Assembly: GCF_000761445.1 (NCBI RefSeq)
Contig: NZ_KN196470.1
Coordinates: forward strand, 990,699-1,054,698
Reading direction: 5' to 3'
From: Oleiagrimonas soli
GTDB taxonomy: Bacteria > Pseudomonadota > Gammaproteobacteria > Xanthomonadales > Rhodanobacteraceae
Length of the DNA stretch: 64,000 nt
Shown: in pieces, positions 50,239 through 62,124 of the stretch
Position numbering within the stretch: the first letter of the stretch is position 1
Layout: each line of letters opens with the position of its first letter
The notes under the pieces: generated by a model
The model's database searches: none
Told to the model about the DNA's origin: nothing
The model's input: only the letters and a program-made list of their open reading frames with translations
Position numbers and translations under genes: made by a program

Positions 50239-52620
50239 ATGAAATTTTCCGAGAAATGGCTGCGTGAACTGGTGGACATCCCGGCGGATCGGGACGCCCT
50301 GTTGCGACGGCTGACTATGGCTGGCCTCGAAGTCGAGGACGTCGAGTTGCTGGGCGAGTCGCTGGACGGCGTGGTGGTCGGCGAAATCGTCGCCGCCGAA
50401 CCGCATCCGGACGCAGACCGCCTGCAGGTCTGCACCGTCGAGGCGGGATTGGACGCACCGCTGCAGATCGTCTGCGGCGCGCCGAACGCCCGCGTCGGCC
50501 TGAAGGCGCCGCTGGCCACGGTCGGCGCGACGCTGCCGGGCGGCATCAAGATCAAGAAGGCCAAGCTGCGCGGCGTGGAATCGTCGGGCATGCTGTGTTC
50601 GGCCAAGGAGCTGGGCGTGGACAGCGACGCTTCCGGCCTGATGGAGCTGCCGGCCGATGCCCGCACCGGCGCGCCCTTCGCCGAGTTGCTGGGGCTGCCG
50701 GACGCCGCCATCGAGATCGGCCTGACGCCGAACCGTCCCGACTGCCTGGGCATGTGGGGGCTGGCGCGCGACGTCGCCGCGCAGTTCGACAGCACGCTGA
50801 AGATCGAGCCGCCGTCGGCCGTCGCCATCGACGGCGAAGCCTCGCGCGAAGTGCGCCTGGACGCCGGCGCCGACTGTCCGCGCTACCTGGGCCGCATCGT
50901 CGAGGGCATCGACCCGTCGGCGCCGACGCCGCTGTGGATGGCCGAGCGCCTGCGCCGCGCGGGCCTGCGTCCGATCAGCGTGGTGGTCGATGTCACCAAC
51001 TACGTCATGCTGGAAACCGGGCAGCCGTTGCACGCCTTCGACAATGATCGGCTGCAGGGCGCGATCGTGGTGCGCCACGCGCGGGACGGCGAACCGCTGA
51101 CTCTGCTCGACGGCACCGAAGTCACCTTGACGCCCGAGTTCCTGCTGATCGCCGACGAGGCCGCGCCGCTGGCCGTGGCCGGCATCATGGGCGGCCTGGC
51201 GTCCAGCGTCACCGACGCCACTCGCAATGTGTTCCTGGAGAGCGCGCACTTCGCGCCCACCGCGATCAGCGGTCGCGCGCGCAAGCTGGGTTTGCACACC
51301 GATGCCTCGCACCGCTTCGAGCGCGGCGTCGATCCGGAGCTGCCGCGGCAGGCGCTGGAGCGCGCCAGCGCGTTGCTGCGGGAACTGGCCGGCGGCAAGG
51401 CCGGGCCGCTGCTCGGCGCCGAGCGCGTCGAGGATCTGCCGGTGCGCGAGGTCGTGTCGTTGCGTCGCGCACGACTGGAACGCGTGCTGGGTCTGCGTAT
51501 CGAAGACACGGCCGTGCACCGCATGCTCGAAGCGCTGCAGTGCGAGGTCGAGGACACGGCCGACGGCTGGCGTGCGCGTCCGCCGAGTCATCGTTTCGAT
51601 ATCGAGCGCGAAGAAGACCTCATCGAAGAAGTCATCCGCATCCACGGCTACGAGCACATTCCGACCCACGCGCCCAGCGGCGAGCTGGCGCTGCAAGCCG
51701 ATCCGGAAGGCCGTCTGAAACCGCTCGATCTGGGGCTTCAGCTGGCCGCGCGCGGTTATCAGGAAGCCATCTGCATGGCTTTCGTGAAGGCCGAACTGCT
51801 GCAGGACTGGGGCCTGGACGCCGACACCGTGGCGCTGGCCAATCCGTTGTCGGCCGATCTGGCGGTGATGCGGCCTTCGCTGCTGCCGGGCTTGATCGAG
51901 GCGCTGCGCCGCAATCGCGCGCGGCAGCAGTCGCGCGTGCGTCTGTTCGAGCTGGGCAACGTCTTCAAGGCCGGCGCGGACGCGCCCGTCGAAACCGCGG
52001 AACTGGCGCTGGTCGCCAGCGGCGCGGCGCATGCCGAGCAATGGGGGCAGCCGTCGCGGGCGGTCGACTTTCACGATCTGAAGGGCGACCTGGAGTCGGT
52101 GCTGGCGCTGTGCGCCGACCCGCAGGCCTGGAGTTTCGACGCCGAGGCGCTGCCGCACTGGCTGCATCCGGGGCGCGGCGCGCGCGTGCTGCGCGACGGC
52201 AAGGTCGCCGGCTACATCGGCGAACTGCATCCGCGTCTGACGAGTGCGCTGGACCTGGACGCGGGCGTGCTGGTCGGACAACTGCATCTGCCGATACTGC
52301 AGCCGCGTACTCTGCCGCATGCGCAGCCTGTTTCGCGTTATCCGTCGGTGCGGCGCGACCTGGCCGTGGAATTGTCGGACACGGTGTCCTGGGGCGCCGT
52401 GGAAGCCTGCGTTCGCGCCACGTTGGGCGCACGATTGGCGCAATTGCTGGTGTTTGACCGCTACGCTGGCAAAGGTTTGGGTGATGGACGCAAAAGCCTC
52501 GCTATGGGCTTGATTTTACAGGACGCTTCACGCACTCTTACGGACGAGGACGCGGACCAGTGCGTAGCCGATGCGTTGGCTGCGCTGGAACGCGATTGCA
52601 TGGCGCGACTGCGAGGGTGA
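50239..52620 (+). CDS. pheT: Phenylalanyl-tRNA synthetase beta subunit
   Basis: 793 residues (E. coli 795). Domain order: N-terminal [13 protein letters not shown], tRNA-binding OB fold (about 40-150), B3/4 editing domain, B5, class-II-like core, and the C-terminal anticodon-binding domain ([37 protein letters not shown], short cues). No Shine-Dalgarno precedes the ATG at 50239; GCTACAC lies directly before it, as in front of pyrC. 88 bases separate it from pheS. Its stop is one base before ihfA. Confidence 0.98.
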   Translation: MKFSEKWLRELVDIPADRDALLRRLTMAGLEVEDVELLGESLDGVVVGEIVAAEPHPDADRLQVCTVEAGLDAPLQIVCGAPNARVGLKAPLATVGATLPGGIKIKKAKLRGVESSGMLCSAKELGVDSDASGLMELPADARTGAPFAELLGLPDAAIEIGLTPNRPDCLGMWGLARDVAAQFDSTLKIEPPSAVAIDGEASREVRLDAGADCPRYLGRIVEGIDPSAPTPLWMAERLRRAGLRPISVVVDVTNYVMLETGQPLHAFDNDRLQGAIVVRHARDGEPLTLLDGTEVTLTPEFLLIADEAAPLAVAGIMGGLASSVTDATRNVFLESAHFAPTAISGRARKLGLHTDASHRFERGVDPELPRQALERASALLRELAGGKAGPLLGAERVEDLPVREVVSLRRARLERVLGLRIEDTAVHRMLEALQCEVEDTADGWRARPPSHRFDIEREEDLIEEVIRIHGYEHIPTHAPSGELALQADPEGRLKPLDLGLQLAARGYQEAICMAFVKAELLQDWGLDADTVALANPLSADLAVMRPSLLPGLIEALRRNRARQQSRVRLFELGNVFKAGADAPVETAELALVASGAAHAEQWGQPSRAVDFHDLKGDLESVLALCADPQAWSFDAEALPHWLHPGRGARVLRDGKVAGYIGELHPRLTSALDLDAGVLVGQLHLPILQPRTLPHAQPVSRYPSVRRDLAVELSDTVSWGAVEACVRATLGARLAQLLVFDRYAGKGLGDGRKSLAMGLILQDASRTLTDEDADQCVADALAALERDCMARLRG

Positions 52621-52621
52621 A

Positions 52622-52921
52622 ATGGCGCTGACCAAGGCAGACATGGCCGAGCGGCTGTTTCAGGACGTAGGCTTGAACAAGCGCGAAGCGAAAGAATTCG
52701 TCGATGCGTTCTTCGAAGCCGTTCGCGAAGCGCTCGAAAAGGGGGAGCAGGTCAAGCTGTCGGGTTTCGGCAACTTCGATCTGCGCCAGAAGAATCAGCG
52801 TCCCGGGCGTAACCCGAAGACCGGCGAGGAAATTCCCATCTCCGCCCGTCGTGTGGTGACGTTCCGTCCGGGCCAGAAGCTCAAGGTGCGAGTCGAAGGC
52901 TATGCTGGACCCAGGCAGTAA
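52622..52921 (+). CDS. ihfA: Integration host factor alpha subunit
   Basis: 99 residues (E. coli 99). HU/IHF fold with [20 protein letters not shown], the helix pair, [13 protein letters not shown] and the DNA-intercalating arm [14 protein letters not shown] (Pro in the arm tip). It bends DNA as a heterodimer with IhfB. GAGGG precedes the ATG, which lies one base after the pheT stop. The merR-type gene overlaps its end by 20 bases. Confidence 0.98.
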   Translation: MALTKADMAERLFQDVGLNKREAKEFVDAFFEAVREALEKGEQVKLSGFGNFDLRQKNQRPGRNPKTGEEIPISARRVVTFRPGQKLKVRVEGYAGPRQ

Positions 52922-53258
52922 CGCAGAACTCCCCGTCATCCCGGCCAAGCGCTACTTCACCATCGGTGAGGTCAGCGAGCTCTGCGCCGTGAAGCCGCAC
53001 GTGCTGCGGTACTGGGAACAGGAGTTCCCGGCCCTGAAGCCGGTCAAGCGCCGTGGCAATCGGCGCTATTACCAGCGCCACGACGTGCTGATGATTCGTC
53101 AGATCCGTTCGTTGCTGTACGAACAGGGTTTCACCATCACTGGCGCGCGTGCGCGACTGGAAGGCGGCGAGGCCCAGGTCGAGTCCAGCCTGTCGCAGCA
53201 GATCGTGCATCAGGTGCGCATGGAGCTGGAAGAAGTCCTCGATATTCTGCGCCACTGA
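52902..53258 (+). CDS. MerR-family regulator of the ihfA-linked type
   Basis: 118 residues. The MerR winged helix is at about 17-85 ([22 protein letters not shown], shortened cue; [13 protein letters not shown]). A short C-terminal helix provides dimerisation, and there is no metal-binding Cys pair. This small regulator is found directly after ihfA in many gammaproteobacteria; its target is unknown. It overlaps ihfA by 20 bases in another frame, indicating coupling. Confidence 0.95.
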   Translation: MLDPGSNAELPVIPAKRYFTIGEVSELCAVKPHVLRYWEQEFPALKPVKRRGNRRYYQRHDVLMIRQIRSLLYEQGFTITGARARLEGGEAQVESSLSQQIVHQVRMELEEVLDILRH

Positions 53259-53320
53259 TCGCAGCCGCTATCGTTCTTCGGCGCAATCGGCTAGAATCGC
53301 GCCTCTTGTTTGCCGCCCGT

Positions 53321-53397
53321 CGGGGCGTAGCGCAGCCTGGTAGCGCACTACAATGGGGTTGTAGGGGTCGCGAGTTCGAATCTCGCCGCCCCGACCA
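53321..53397 (+). tRNA. tRNA-Pro (anticodon GGG)
   Basis: 77 bases with encoded CCA. The acceptor is CGGGGCG/CGCCCCG, starting with C1 as in bacterial tRNA-Pro. The D-arm is GCGC/GCGC, the anticodon stem CTACA/TGTAG with loop ATGGGGT (anticodon GGG), and the T-arm GCGAG/CTCGC with TTCGAAT. A -10-like TAGAAT lies at 53292-53297, 24 bases upstream. Confidence 0.98.
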
Positions 53398-53420
53398 TTC
53401 GCGGCAAGCACGACATCGGA

Positions 53421-53447
53421 AAAAGCGCTCTCTGGAGCGCTTTTTTT
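53421..53447. terminator. Bidirectional terminator after tRNA-Pro
   Basis: AAAAGCGCTC (53421-53430), loop TCTG, GAGCGCTTTT (53435-53444) running into seven T. The A-tract at the other end gives a T-run on the minus strand, so it can also end the convergent HD-GYP gene that stops at 53501. Confidence 0.9.
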
Positions 53448-53500
53448 GTGCCCGGAAGACGCTCTTCTTTATCGGGCGAGGCGAGTCAGACGAGAGGCTC

Positions 53501-54553
53501 TCAGGAAGCCATCGGTGCGACCAGACGGCGCAGATGGGCGTACTGGGGGCCGATAGGCTGCGCGGTGATCCGGTCTCTGGCATCCCAGCTCGATTTGATG
53601 TCGAGAATCAGCGGCAGGATGTTGTCGAAGATGCGTACCAGGCGGGGCTCGAAGTGGCTGCCGGCGTCTTGCCGTAGCCGGGCCATGGCCTGACCGACCG
53701 GCCAGGCCTGTTTGTACGGGCGGTCCATGGTCAGCGCGTCGAACGTATCGGCGATGGCGACGATCCGTGCCGACTCGGGAATGGCGCGTTCCGCCAGACC
53801 GTCGGGGTAGCCGCTGCCGTCCCACCATTCGTGGTGCCGCAGGGCAATCTCCGCCGCCAGTCGAAAGACGGGGGCGTCGCTCTTGGCCAGGATGTCGTGG
53901 CCGATGCGTGTATGCGTGCGCATCACCTTCCATTCGTCGGCATCGAGCGGGCCGGGCTTGCGCAGGATCGAATCGGGGATGCCGATCTTGCCGGTGTCGT
54001 GCATCGGCGCGGCCAGTTCGAGCAGACGGCGTCGCTGCGGCCCCCAGCCGGCGGCCTCAGCCAGTGCCGCCGAGTAGGCGGCCATGCGCCAGATGTGTAC
54101 GCCTGTGTCGAGGTCGTTGTAGTGCCCGGCCTCGCCCAGCATATGGATGGCGTCGTGGTAGCTGCGTTCGAGCAATGTTGCCTGCACCAGCGAAAGGTGC
54201 GTATGCACGCGGGCGCGGACCACGGCGGACGATATCGGTTTGATGATGTAGTCCACCGCGCCGGCCTGGAAGCCGGCGGTCTCGTTGCCGATGTCCGACA
54301 GCGTGGTCACGAAGATCACCGGAATGGACACAGTGGCCGGATCGGCCTTCAGTTGTCGACAGGCCGTATAACCGTCCATGTTCGGCATTTGTACGTCCAT
54401 CAGGACCAGGTCGGGCGCGTGCTTGCGCGCCGCTTCCAGCGCTTCGGTGCCGCTGCGGGCGAACACGAGAAGGTAATCGTCGTCGAGAATCTGCTGCAGC
54501 ACGGCCAGATTCTGCGGTTCGTCGTCGACGATGAGAATGGATTCGTTGGCCAT
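53501..54553 (-). CDS. Response regulator with HD-GYP c-di-GMP phosphodiesterase domain
   Basis: 350 residues. The receiver domain at 1-120 has [11 protein letters not shown] and phosphoacceptor Asp in LVLMDVQMP (about residue 53), with the Lys in IIKP. The HD-GYP domain at about 150-335 has [22 protein letters not shown] and the later [14 protein letters not shown]. All catalytic and metal residues are in place, so c-di-GMP hydrolysis is expected. The layout equals RpfG of xanthomonads. It is cotranscribed with the hybrid kinase just upstream (3-base gap), its likely phosphodonor. Confidence 0.96.
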   Translation of the reverse strand: MANESILIVDDEPQNLAVLQQILDDDYLLVFARSGTEALEAARKHAPDLVLMDVQMPNMDGYTACRQLKADPATVSIPVIFVTTLSDIGNETAGFQAGAVDYIIKPISSAVVRARVHTHLSLVQATLLERSYHDAIHMLGEAGHYNDLDTGVHIWRMAAYSAALAEAAGWGPQRRRLLELAAPMHDTGKIGIPDSILRKPGPLDADEWKVMRTHTRIGHDILAKSDAPVFRLAAEIALRHHEWWDGSGYPDGLAERAIPESARIVAIADTFDALTMDRPYKQAWPVGQAMARLRQDAGSHFEPRLVRIFDNILPLILDIKSSWDARDRITAQPIGPQYAHLRRLVAPMAS

Positions 54554-54556
54554 GGC

Positions 54557-57500
54557 TCAGATTCCCTCCATGATGCTGAGTTCGGCGGCGAGTGCGCGGA
54601 CGGCCGCCTCGCCGCCGCGGAAGTCGAAGTTCTCCACGCATGTGCGCAGGTCCCTCATGCGGCCGGCCGGGAGTCGCTTGTCCAGTTCGGCCAGAAGCGG
54701 GCGCATGCCTTGTGTCGTGTCGCGAGACAGCACGGCGAGCGCTTCGCGCAGCAGTGCCGTCACGGCATCGCGGTCGATGTCCGCGTCGTCGTTCGCGTCG
54801 GTTTCAGCCGGAGACTCCGGTGCGTAGCGTGCGATCGACGTTCTTGCGGTTTCCAGCGCTTCGCGGAGGCGCTCGACATCCGCTGTTCCACTCTCGCCAT
54901 CGCGTAGGGCGCGTTCCATGCCGCGCGCGATTTCGGCGACGTCGACAAGTGCGAGATGCCCGGCGGTGCCGGCGATCTTGTGGGCCATGCCTGCGGCTTC
55001 GGAAGCCGTCGCCCGGCGCATCGATTCGATGAAGTCTGCGCCGTGCTCGCGCGCGAACTTGCGCAGATACTTGCGATAAACGTCTTCCTCCAGCCACAGC
55101 GTAAGTCCGCGTTCGACGTCCAGTCCGGGCAATTTGCCGTGCGTTGCGCGGATGGCGTGGTGCTCCGTGCGCGGCCTCGCGCCCGTTGCGGGGTGTGCGG
55201 CCGTCTGATGTGCGCAGATGCCGCGGATCAACGCGATTGCGGAGTCGACATCGAACGGCTTGCTGATGAAATCGTCGACGCCGGCTTCGCGGGCCGCCGC
55301 CTGGTGACTCTTGAAGGCGCCCGCGGTGAGCGCGATGACGGGCAAGGCGGCCAGGCTGGGCGTGCTGCGGATGATGCGTGTCGCCTCGCAGCCGTCCATC
55401 ACCGGCATCTGGATATCCATCAGCACCACATCGACATCCTCGACATGGGCCTGCAACCAGTCGATGGCCTGGCGTCCGTCCTCGGCCAGGGCGACGTCGG
55501 CGCCTTCACCGGCGAAGATGCGTTTGGCGATGTCGCGATTGATGTCGCTGTCGTCAACCACCAGGATGCGCAGGCCCTGCAGGCGCATGTGTTGTATCGG
55601 CGGCGGCGCCGGTTTGTCATCGTCGACATGGTGCTTGCGCATGGCGGTTGCCACCGTGTCGTACAGACTCGATGCGGTGACAGGCTTGGCCAGTATCGCG
55701 TCCACCGCCTCGTAGCCCGGAGCGGCGAGTAGCGCTTCGCGCGAATGCGCGGTGACCATGATGATGATGGGCAACCGTCCGTTACGCGCTTGACGGCGAA
55801 TCGCGCTGGCTGCGGCCAGTCCGTCCGTGCCCGGCATCATCCAGTCCAGCACGATGACGTCGCAACGGTTGTCTGCGGCCAGCCGTATGGCGTCGTCGCC
55901 GGACGACGCCAGTTTCGGATTCCAGCCCAGGGACAAGGCGGTGATGCGCAGGGCGTCTCGCGCCATGGGGTTGTCGTCGGCCATCAGCACGTCGACATGC
56001 ACCATCTCCGGCGCCGATGGTTGCGAGACCTGGGCGCGATCGAAGCGCAATGCAAACCAGAATTCGCTGCCGATGCCGGGCATGCTCTGGACGTGAAGTT
56101 CGCCGCCCATCATGGCGACCAGTTGCCGCGTGATCGCCAGTCCCAGGCCGGTGCCGCCGAAACGGCGCGTCGTGGAATCGTCCGCCTGGGTGAAGGGCGC
56201 GAAGATTTCCTTCTGCTGCTCGGCCGTGATGCCGATGCCGGTGTCGAGCACGGCGAAGCGCAATTGCACGCTTTGCGGGTCGGCATCGGGTTCGCTCGGT
56301 TCGACGTTGATCTTGATCTCGACGTGCCCGCTTTGGGTGAACTTGATCGCGTTGCTAGTGAGATTGATCAGGATCTGTTCCAGTCGCAGGGCGTCGCCGA
56401 GCAGATGATCCACGCCCAGCGGCGGCGAGACGATCAGGTCCAGCTCCTTGTCCACGGCAGTGCTGGACATCACTGTCGAAACGTTGTCCAGCACCTCGCT
56501 GAGGCGGAACTCGACATGTTCGAGCTTCAGGCGTCCGGCTTCGATCTTGGAAAAGTCGAGGATGTCGTTGACGATACCCAGCAGCGAGCGCCCCGCCCCG
56601 CGAATCTTGCGTACCAGCTTGCGCGCCTCGCTCGGCAGTTCGGATTTTTCCAGCAAATAGGCCAGGCCGAGGATCGCGTTCATCGGCGTGCGCACTTCAT
56701 GACTCATGTTGGCGAGGAAGTTGGCCTTGGCCTCGCTGGCGACCTCCGCCGCCCGGGCGCGTTCTTCCAGATTTTCGTTCAGGCGCGCGATCTTCAGCTG
56801 CGAACGCGCCACCCACAAGTTGACCAGAAGCGCGCACAGAAAGCCGAAACCCATCACGAGTGCGGTGGATGTCCATATCCGGTGGCGGGCTTCGGCCAGG
56901 GTGTCAGGCGGGAGGTTCAGGAGCGCGTACCAGGCGTAGGTGCCCTGGGTGTGGATGGAAACCGGTGTACCGGCATCGCTCCTGAAACCGGAGTCGACGT
57001 CCCCGACGGGATGGATGACGCGCCAGCTCCACAGTCCGTCTTTCCGGCTGAATTGGCCGCTGGAACCGGTGCGTACTGCATTCCAGAGTTCCGGATGGCT
57101 TGTGCCCAGGGTGATCTTGCGGCCGAACATGAATCCCCATTCGTCCTGCTGCGTCGGACCCCTGATCCAGTACCCGTTCGCATTGACCAGCATCAAGCGC
57201 TTGCCTTTGCTACCCGGGGCCCGGACAAAGGTGTCGAGCAGGCGGTCGCCGAGATAGTTGACCACCAGAATGCCGTGTCGCTGATGTTGCGGATCGAGCA
57301 CCGGTGTGGCCAGCCGTATGACCGGCTTGTGCGGCACTTCAATGCGCCCGTGTTCGACGTTCAGGTCGAGTGGCGAGACATAGATCGCCTTTCCGGTGAG
57401 GCCCATGGTGTCGGTGAAGTAGGGACGATCGGCCTTGTTCTGCAAGGCATCGTCGGGCACACGTTGCGCGCGGCCGTTGACGAAGTTCAGGCGCAGGCGT

Positions 57501-57865
57501 TCGTGACCGCTATCGTCGATCCAGCGAACCTGGTCGAAATTCCCGCGGATATTCATGTAAGCGGCGAAGTTCTTCGCCAGCAGGTCGAGGTTGTCCGTGG
57601 AGGGGGCGGCGGCGGTCAGGTGCAGACGCGGCAGGTCGGCGAGGTATTTCACGTCCGTCACCGCAGAAGTCATTTTCTGGTTCAGCGCATAAGCCGCCAC
57701 CTGCAGGGCTTCGCGATCATCGGACTCGTAGCGATGCTGCGTCGCTTGCAGTTCGGCGTTCGCATAGAGTCGTCCGCCGACGAGGATGATCACTGCGGCG
57801 CCTAGCGTCAACGCAGCGAACGTAAGCAAAGACGAACGAACTTTTCCTTGTCGCACTCTCGGCAT
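54557..57865 (-). CDS. Hybrid sensor histidine kinase: Cache-HisKA-HATPase-REC-REC-HPt
   Basis: 1102 residues. TM1 is at 12-31, a periplasmic double-Cache-like sensor at about 40-325 and TM2 at about 332-352. HisKA has His389 ([11 protein letters not shown]). The HATPase carries [16 protein letters not shown] and [10 protein letters not shown]. Two receivers have Asp674 (VLDWMMPG) and Asp817 ([11 protein letters not shown]), and the HPt has His962 ([11 protein letters not shown]). A helical C-terminal tail remains. Signal binds in the periplasm, and phosphate flows His-Asp-His to the neighbouring HD-GYP regulator. No RpfF lies beside it and the sensor is Cache rather than RpfC-like, so the ligand is probably a small metabolite. 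Confidence 0.95.
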   Translation of the reverse strand: MPRVRQGKVRSSLLTFAALTLGAAVIILVGGRLYANAELQATQHRYESDDREALQVAAYALNQKMTSAVTDVKYLADLPRLHLTAAAPSTDNLDLLAKNFAAYMNIRGNFDQVRWIDDSGHERLRLNFVNGRAQRVPDDALQNKADRPYFTDTMGLTGKAIYVSPLDLNVEHGRIEVPHKPVIRLATPVLDPQHQRHGILVVNYLGDRLLDTFVRAPGSKGKRLMLVNANGYWIRGPTQQDEWGFMFGRKITLGTSHPELWNAVRTGSSGQFSRKDGLWSWRVIHPVGDVDSGFRSDAGTPVSIHTQGTYAWYALLNLPPDTLAEARHRIWTSTALVMGFGFLCALLVNLWVARSQLKIARLNENLEERARAAEVASEAKANFLANMSHEVRTPMNAILGLAYLLEKSELPSEARKLVRKIRGAGRSLLGIVNDILDFSKIEAGRLKLEHVEFRLSEVLDNVSTVMSSTAVDKELDLIVSPPLGVDHLLGDALRLEQILINLTSNAIKFTQSGHVEIKINVEPSEPDADPQSVQLRFAVLDTGIGITAEQQKEIFAPFTQADDSTTRRFGGTGLGLAITRQLVAMMGGELHVQSMPGIGSEFWFALRFDRAQVSQPSAPEMVHVDVLMADDNPMARDALRITALSLGWNPKLASSGDDAIRLAADNRCDVIVLDWMMPGTDGLAAASAIRRQARNGRLPIIIMVTAHSREALLAAPGYEAVDAILAKPVTASSLYDTVATAMRKHHVDDDKPAPPPIQHMRLQGLRILVVDDSDINRDIAKRIFAGEGADVALAEDGRQAIDWLQAHVEDVDVVLMDIQMPVMDGCEATRIIRSTPSLAALPVIALTAGAFKSHQAAAREAGVDDFISKPFDVDSAIALIRGICAHQTAAHPATGARPRTEHHAIRATHGKLPGLDVERGLTLWLEEDVYRKYLRKFAREHGADFIESMRRATASEAAGMAHKIAGTAGHLALVDVAEIARGMERALRDGESGTADVERLREALETARTSIARYAPESPAETDANDDADIDRDAVTALLREALAVLSRDTTQGMRPLLAELDKRLPAGRMRDLRTCVENFDFRGGEAAVRALAAELSIMEGI

Positions 57866-58212
57866 CCCCGCAGTCGAACAGAACGGTTTTCGCTTGATTC
57901 GGACCGGCTAGAGTGGCTATTTCCTTATTGCCTTTTTTGCACCATACACTCCTAACCGTTGGATGAACAAGGGAATCTTCCGAATGGCCGATGTCGTTTC
58001 CGAATGTGTGCATGGGCAAGCGAATCGGTCGAGTTACCGGTTCATGTGCTGGCGAAGGGGGGCGATGCGCACGTGCGAAGGCGTCCTGCACGCCTGCGGG
58101 CGCGGTGGCGGACGGTTGCACATGTGTTGCGGCAGATCTGCGGTCGACGGTGGCTAGGCGTCGCTCATGCCCTGCGATGCATGCGTCACGGTCGTCGCAT
58201 GGTCGGCGGGTT
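57866..58212. other. 347-base gap with the probable kinase promoter
   Basis: On the minus strand TTGTTC, an 18-base spacer and TATGGT lie in an AT-richer patch (about 57935-57965) upstream of the kinase. Nothing else was recognised; the short plus-strand ORFs starting near 57960 lack ribosome sites and family character. Confidence 0.4.
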
Positions 58213-58578
58213 TCAGATCCAGCGGTCGTTCTCAGCCTGCAGCGATGTATCCTCGGCGTCGCCGGTGTTGACCACGCCGCGCGGTTCGATCAGCAGCACC
58301 TGGCATTCGTCCTCGGCGTAGGGCTGATGCTCGACACCGCGCGGCACGACGTACAGTTCGCCGCTTTCGAGACGGACTTCGCCGTCGCGCAGACGGATGC
58401 CCATGCGGCCTTGGATCACCAGGAACAGCTCGTCGGTGTCGGCATGCCGGTGCCAGACGAACGCTCCCTGCAGCTTCACCAGCTTCAGCTGGTAGTCGTT
58501 GAGCTCGGCGACGACGCGCGGCGACCAGTGCGCGTCGATCTTCGCGAGTTTTTCGGCCAGATTGACCACATCGTGCAC
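58213..58578 (-). CDS. Small single-domain cupin protein
   Basis: 121 residues. One cupin barrel with metal-binding motif 1 (WHRHADTDELFLVIQG, two His and a Glu) and motif 2 (YVVPRGVEHQPYA, one His). It resembles the mannose-6-phosphate-isomerase-like cupins annotated as unknown. A metal-dependent isomerase, dioxygenase or sensor role are all open. It lies downstream of serA on the same strand (31-base gap), so it may be cotranscribed. Confidence 0.9.
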   Translation of the reverse strand: MHDVVNLAEKLAKIDAHWSPRVVAELNDYQLKLVKLQGAFVWHRHADTDELFLVIQGRMGIRLRDGEVRLESGELYVVPRGVEHQPYAEDECQVLLIEPRGVVNTGDAEDTSLQAENDRWI

Positions 58579-58609
58579 GGCGGCACCTCCTGCGCGTCAG
58601 CGCGCGGAC

Positions 58610-59845
58610 TCAGTACAGCAGGCGGGTGCGCAGGGTGCCGTCGATGGCGGCCAGCTGCTCCTTGATGCTCTCGGCGGCCGCCTCGGTGGCGCTGATGTCG
58701 ATGACCACGTAGCCGATCTCGCCGTCGGTCTGCAGGTACTGGCCGTCGATGTTGATGTCGTCGCGCGAGCACACTTCGTTGACCCGCGACAGCATGCCCG
58801 GCACGTTGCGATGGATGTGCAGCAGGCGGCGGCTGTCCGGGTGGCCGGGCAGCGCCACTTCGGGGAAGTTGACGGCCGACAGCGTGGAGCCGTTGTCGCT
58901 GTAGCGGATCAGCTTGGCGGCGACTTCCTGGCCGATGTTGGCCTGCGCTTCCTGCGTGCTGCCGCCGACGTGCGGGGTCAGCAGCACGTTGTCGAATTCG
59001 CGCAGTGGCGAGACGAACTCCTCGCCCTTGCTCTTGGGTTCGCGCGGGAACACGTCGACCGCGGCGCCGGCCAGATGACCGCTACGCAGGGCGGCGGCGA
59101 GGGCATCGATATCGACCACGTTGCCGCGCGAGGCATTGATCAGCATGCTGCCGGGGCGCATGGCCGCGATCTCGTCCGCGCCGATCATGTTGGCGGTTTC
59201 CGGCGTCTGCGGCACGTGCAGCGTGACCACGTCGGACGCGGCCAGCAGCGCGTTCAGGCTGTCCGCGCATTGCGCATTGCCGAGCATCAGTTTGGGCTCG
59301 ATGTCGTGATACAGCACGCGCATGCCCAGCGACTCGGCCAGCACGCCGACCTGGGTGCCGATGTGGCCGTAGCCGACGATGCCCAGCGTCTTGCCGCGCA
59401 CCTCGAAGCTGCCGTCGGCGGTCTTCAGCCAGTCGCCGCGGTGGGCGGCGGCGTTGCGCTCGGGAATGCGACGCATCAGCAGGATGGTCTCGGCCAGCAC
59501 CAGTTCGGCCACGCTGCGGGTATTGGAGTAGGGCGCGTTGAACACCGGAATGCCGCGCAGGCGCGCGGTATCCAGTCGCACCTGGTTGGTGCCGATGCAG
59601 AAGCAGCCGACCGCGAACAGGCGGCGCGCGTGGCCGATGACCTCGTCGGTCAGCTGCGTGCGCGAGCGCAGGCCGACCATGTGTGCGTCCTCGATCGCCG
59701 TCAGCAGTTCGTCGTGCGGCAGCGCCTTGTCGTGGTATTCGATGCGCGTGTATCCGGCGGCCTTGAAGGCCTCGACCGCGGTCGGGCTGACGCCTTCCAG
59801 CAGCAGAATCTTCAGGTCTTCGCGCGGAAACGAGGTCTTGGGCAT
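58610..59845 (-). CDS. serA: D-3-phosphoglycerate dehydrogenase with ACT domain
   Basis: 411 residues (E. coli 410). Substrate domain: GLRSRTQLTDEVI, VGCFCIGTNQVRLD. The NAD domain has GIVGYGHIGTQVGVLAE, NASRGNVVDIDAL, and the catalytic His in LTPHVGGST. The C-terminal ACT domain (about 335-411) binds serine for feedback inhibition. It makes 3-phosphohydroxypyruvate and, as shown for related SerA enzymes, reduces 2-oxoglutarate to D-2-hydroxyglutarate. The start at 59845 gives the normal length. It is divergent from the flavoenzyme at 59982. Confidence 0.98.
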   Translation of the reverse strand: MPKTSFPREDLKILLLEGVSPTAVEAFKAAGYTRIEYHDKALPHDELLTAIEDAHMVGLRSRTQLTDEVIGHARRLFAVGCFCIGTNQVRLDTARLRGIPVFNAPYSNTRSVAELVLAETILLMRRIPERNAAAHRGDWLKTADGSFEVRGKTLGIVGYGHIGTQVGVLAESLGMRVLYHDIEPKLMLGNAQCADSLNALLAASDVVTLHVPQTPETANMIGADEIAAMRPGSMLINASRGNVVDIDALAAALRSGHLAGAAVDVFPREPKSKGEEFVSPLREFDNVLLTPHVGGSTQEAQANIGQEVAAKLIRYSDNGSTLSAVNFPEVALPGHPDSRRLLHIHRNVPGMLSRVNEVCSRDDINIDGQYLQTDGEIGYVVIDISATEAAAESIKEQLAAIDGTLRTRLLY

Positions 59846-59981
59846 GGCTCGGAGGGCTGTGGGCAGGGTGAAGTGCCGACTATGCCAGAAGCGTGGGCGG
59901 CGGCGGAAATGACGATTCGTCGCGGGTGACGCGCATCGCGTGACGTACACTCGGGGTTTCGATTCCGCGCCGATCATCGCC

Positions 59982-61367
<1,386 letters not shown>

Positions 61368-61556
61368 GCGCATTGCTGCTTTCGGGGTTTTAAACCGATA
61401 GCAGCATGGGATTGGAATGCTGACTTATCGAATCAGTGGCTGTAGTTGCTCCACCAGGTTGCTTCCCGGTGGTGTCATAGCAAGAGCTGGCCAGAGCGGT
61501 CGACCCGAAAGTGAACCTGCTCCCGTTTTCATCGGCATGGTAGCGCCGCGAGCTTC

Positions 61557-61577
61557 CGCTTGAACGAATTGTTAGGT
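61557..61577 (-). mobile_element. Truncated integron-type attC (core site RYYYAAC)
   Basis: On the minus strand the sequence reads ACCTAACAATTCGTTCAAGCG, the start of many integron cassette recombination sites (RYYYAAC core followed by a conserved AATTCGTTCAAG). It coincides with the stop codon of the 61572-62072 gene, as is common in cassettes. The second half (a matching GTTRRRY) was not found downstream, so the site looks truncated. Confidence 0.55.
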
Positions 61578-62072
61578 CTGATGCTTGGCTGACGGGCCAA
61601 GGCATACGGTCAAGCGATCAAAATCCGCCAAGAGACCGGAAAAACGAAGCTTGCCGCCGTTCCTTAGAAAAACAATGTACTCGGGACTCCTGCCTTCGAT
61701 CAAACGGGTGCTTGTTATGTCGGAAAGTCGGAACGTCCGCGTCCAAAACGTGCCAACGGAAAAGGTCTCGCGACCAAGCACTACCTTGTAGTGCGAGAAG
61801 AATAGACCAGCGAGAAGGTGGGTGGCGGAGATCGAGAGCCAAGCAATGAACCACATCACCTGATTAGCGTTGCCACGGAGCCTAGGAACGAATGGGATAA
61901 TTGCATAAAGAACCGCGAAAAAGGCGCACAGTAAGCTGTACGGCCGAGGAAAGAAAAATACCTCGTTGTCGCCCTCGCCCGATAGGCGGCTATGTTTCTT
62001 CCTGCCGGCAAGAATCAGCAGGGCAATGGCGAGATTCACGGCAAGCGGGGTCAAGAAGGTATAGCTGCGCAT
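61572..62072 (-). CDS. Small membrane protein in an integron-cassette-like unit, function unknown
   Basis: 166 residues. Membrane helices are likely at about 5-22, 45-62 and 72-92, followed by a soluble beta-rich C-terminal part (VVLGRETFSVGTFWTRTFRL; IVFLRNGGKLRFSG) that resembles small PH-like domains of bacterial membrane proteins. The coding sequence is clearly AT-richer than its neighbours and codon use differs, pointing to transfer. GTTAGGC lies 8 bases before its ATG and ACCTAAC overlaps its stop (TAA inside the core). No Shine-Dalgarno is seen; cassette genes often lack one. Confidence 0.7.
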   Translation of the reverse strand: MRSYTFLTPLAVNLAIALLILAGRKKHSRLSGEGDNEVFFFPRPYSLLCAFFAVLYAIIPFVPRLRGNANQVMWFIAWLSISATHLLAGLFFSHYKVVLGRETFSVGTFWTRTFRLSDITSTRLIEGRSPEYIVFLRNGGKLRFSGLLADFDRLTVCLGPSAKHQT

Positions 62073-62080
62073 GCGATGAG

Positions 62081-62087
62081 GCCTAAC
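62081..62087 (-). mobile_element. Cassette 5' core site GTTAGGC
   Basis: Read on the minus strand, GTTAGGC fits the integron crossover consensus GTTRRRY and lies 8 bases before the start of the cassette-like gene, the usual distance for cassettes. The match is only seven bases, so it counts mainly together with the attC-like sequence at the other end. Confidence 0.45.
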
Positions 62088-62124
62088 TTAGATTAGATTC
62101 CCTAAACGGGGTGTTGCACTCAGT

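Noticed and set aside
57866-58000. c-di-GMP riboswitch upstream of the hybrid kinase
   Set aside because: The conserved GEMM-type core was not found by eye; only a promoter-like patch is visible.
57963-58157. 64-codon Cys-containing plus-strand ORF upstream of the cupin gene
   Set aside because: No ribosome site, overlaps other random frames, and no hydrophobic or domain pattern; treated as intergenic.
61374-61405. Stem TGCTGC...GCAGCA after the D-2-hydroxyglutarate dehydrogenase gene as a terminator
   Set aside because: The paired arms are interrupted and there is no T-run after the stem, so it is not convincing; it may belong to the cassette-like island.
61390-61605. 71-codon minus-strand ORF downstream of the cassette-like gene
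   Set aside because: It overlaps the attC-like sequence and the end of the upstream gene, is Ser/Thr/Gly-rich without pattern, and has no ribosome site.
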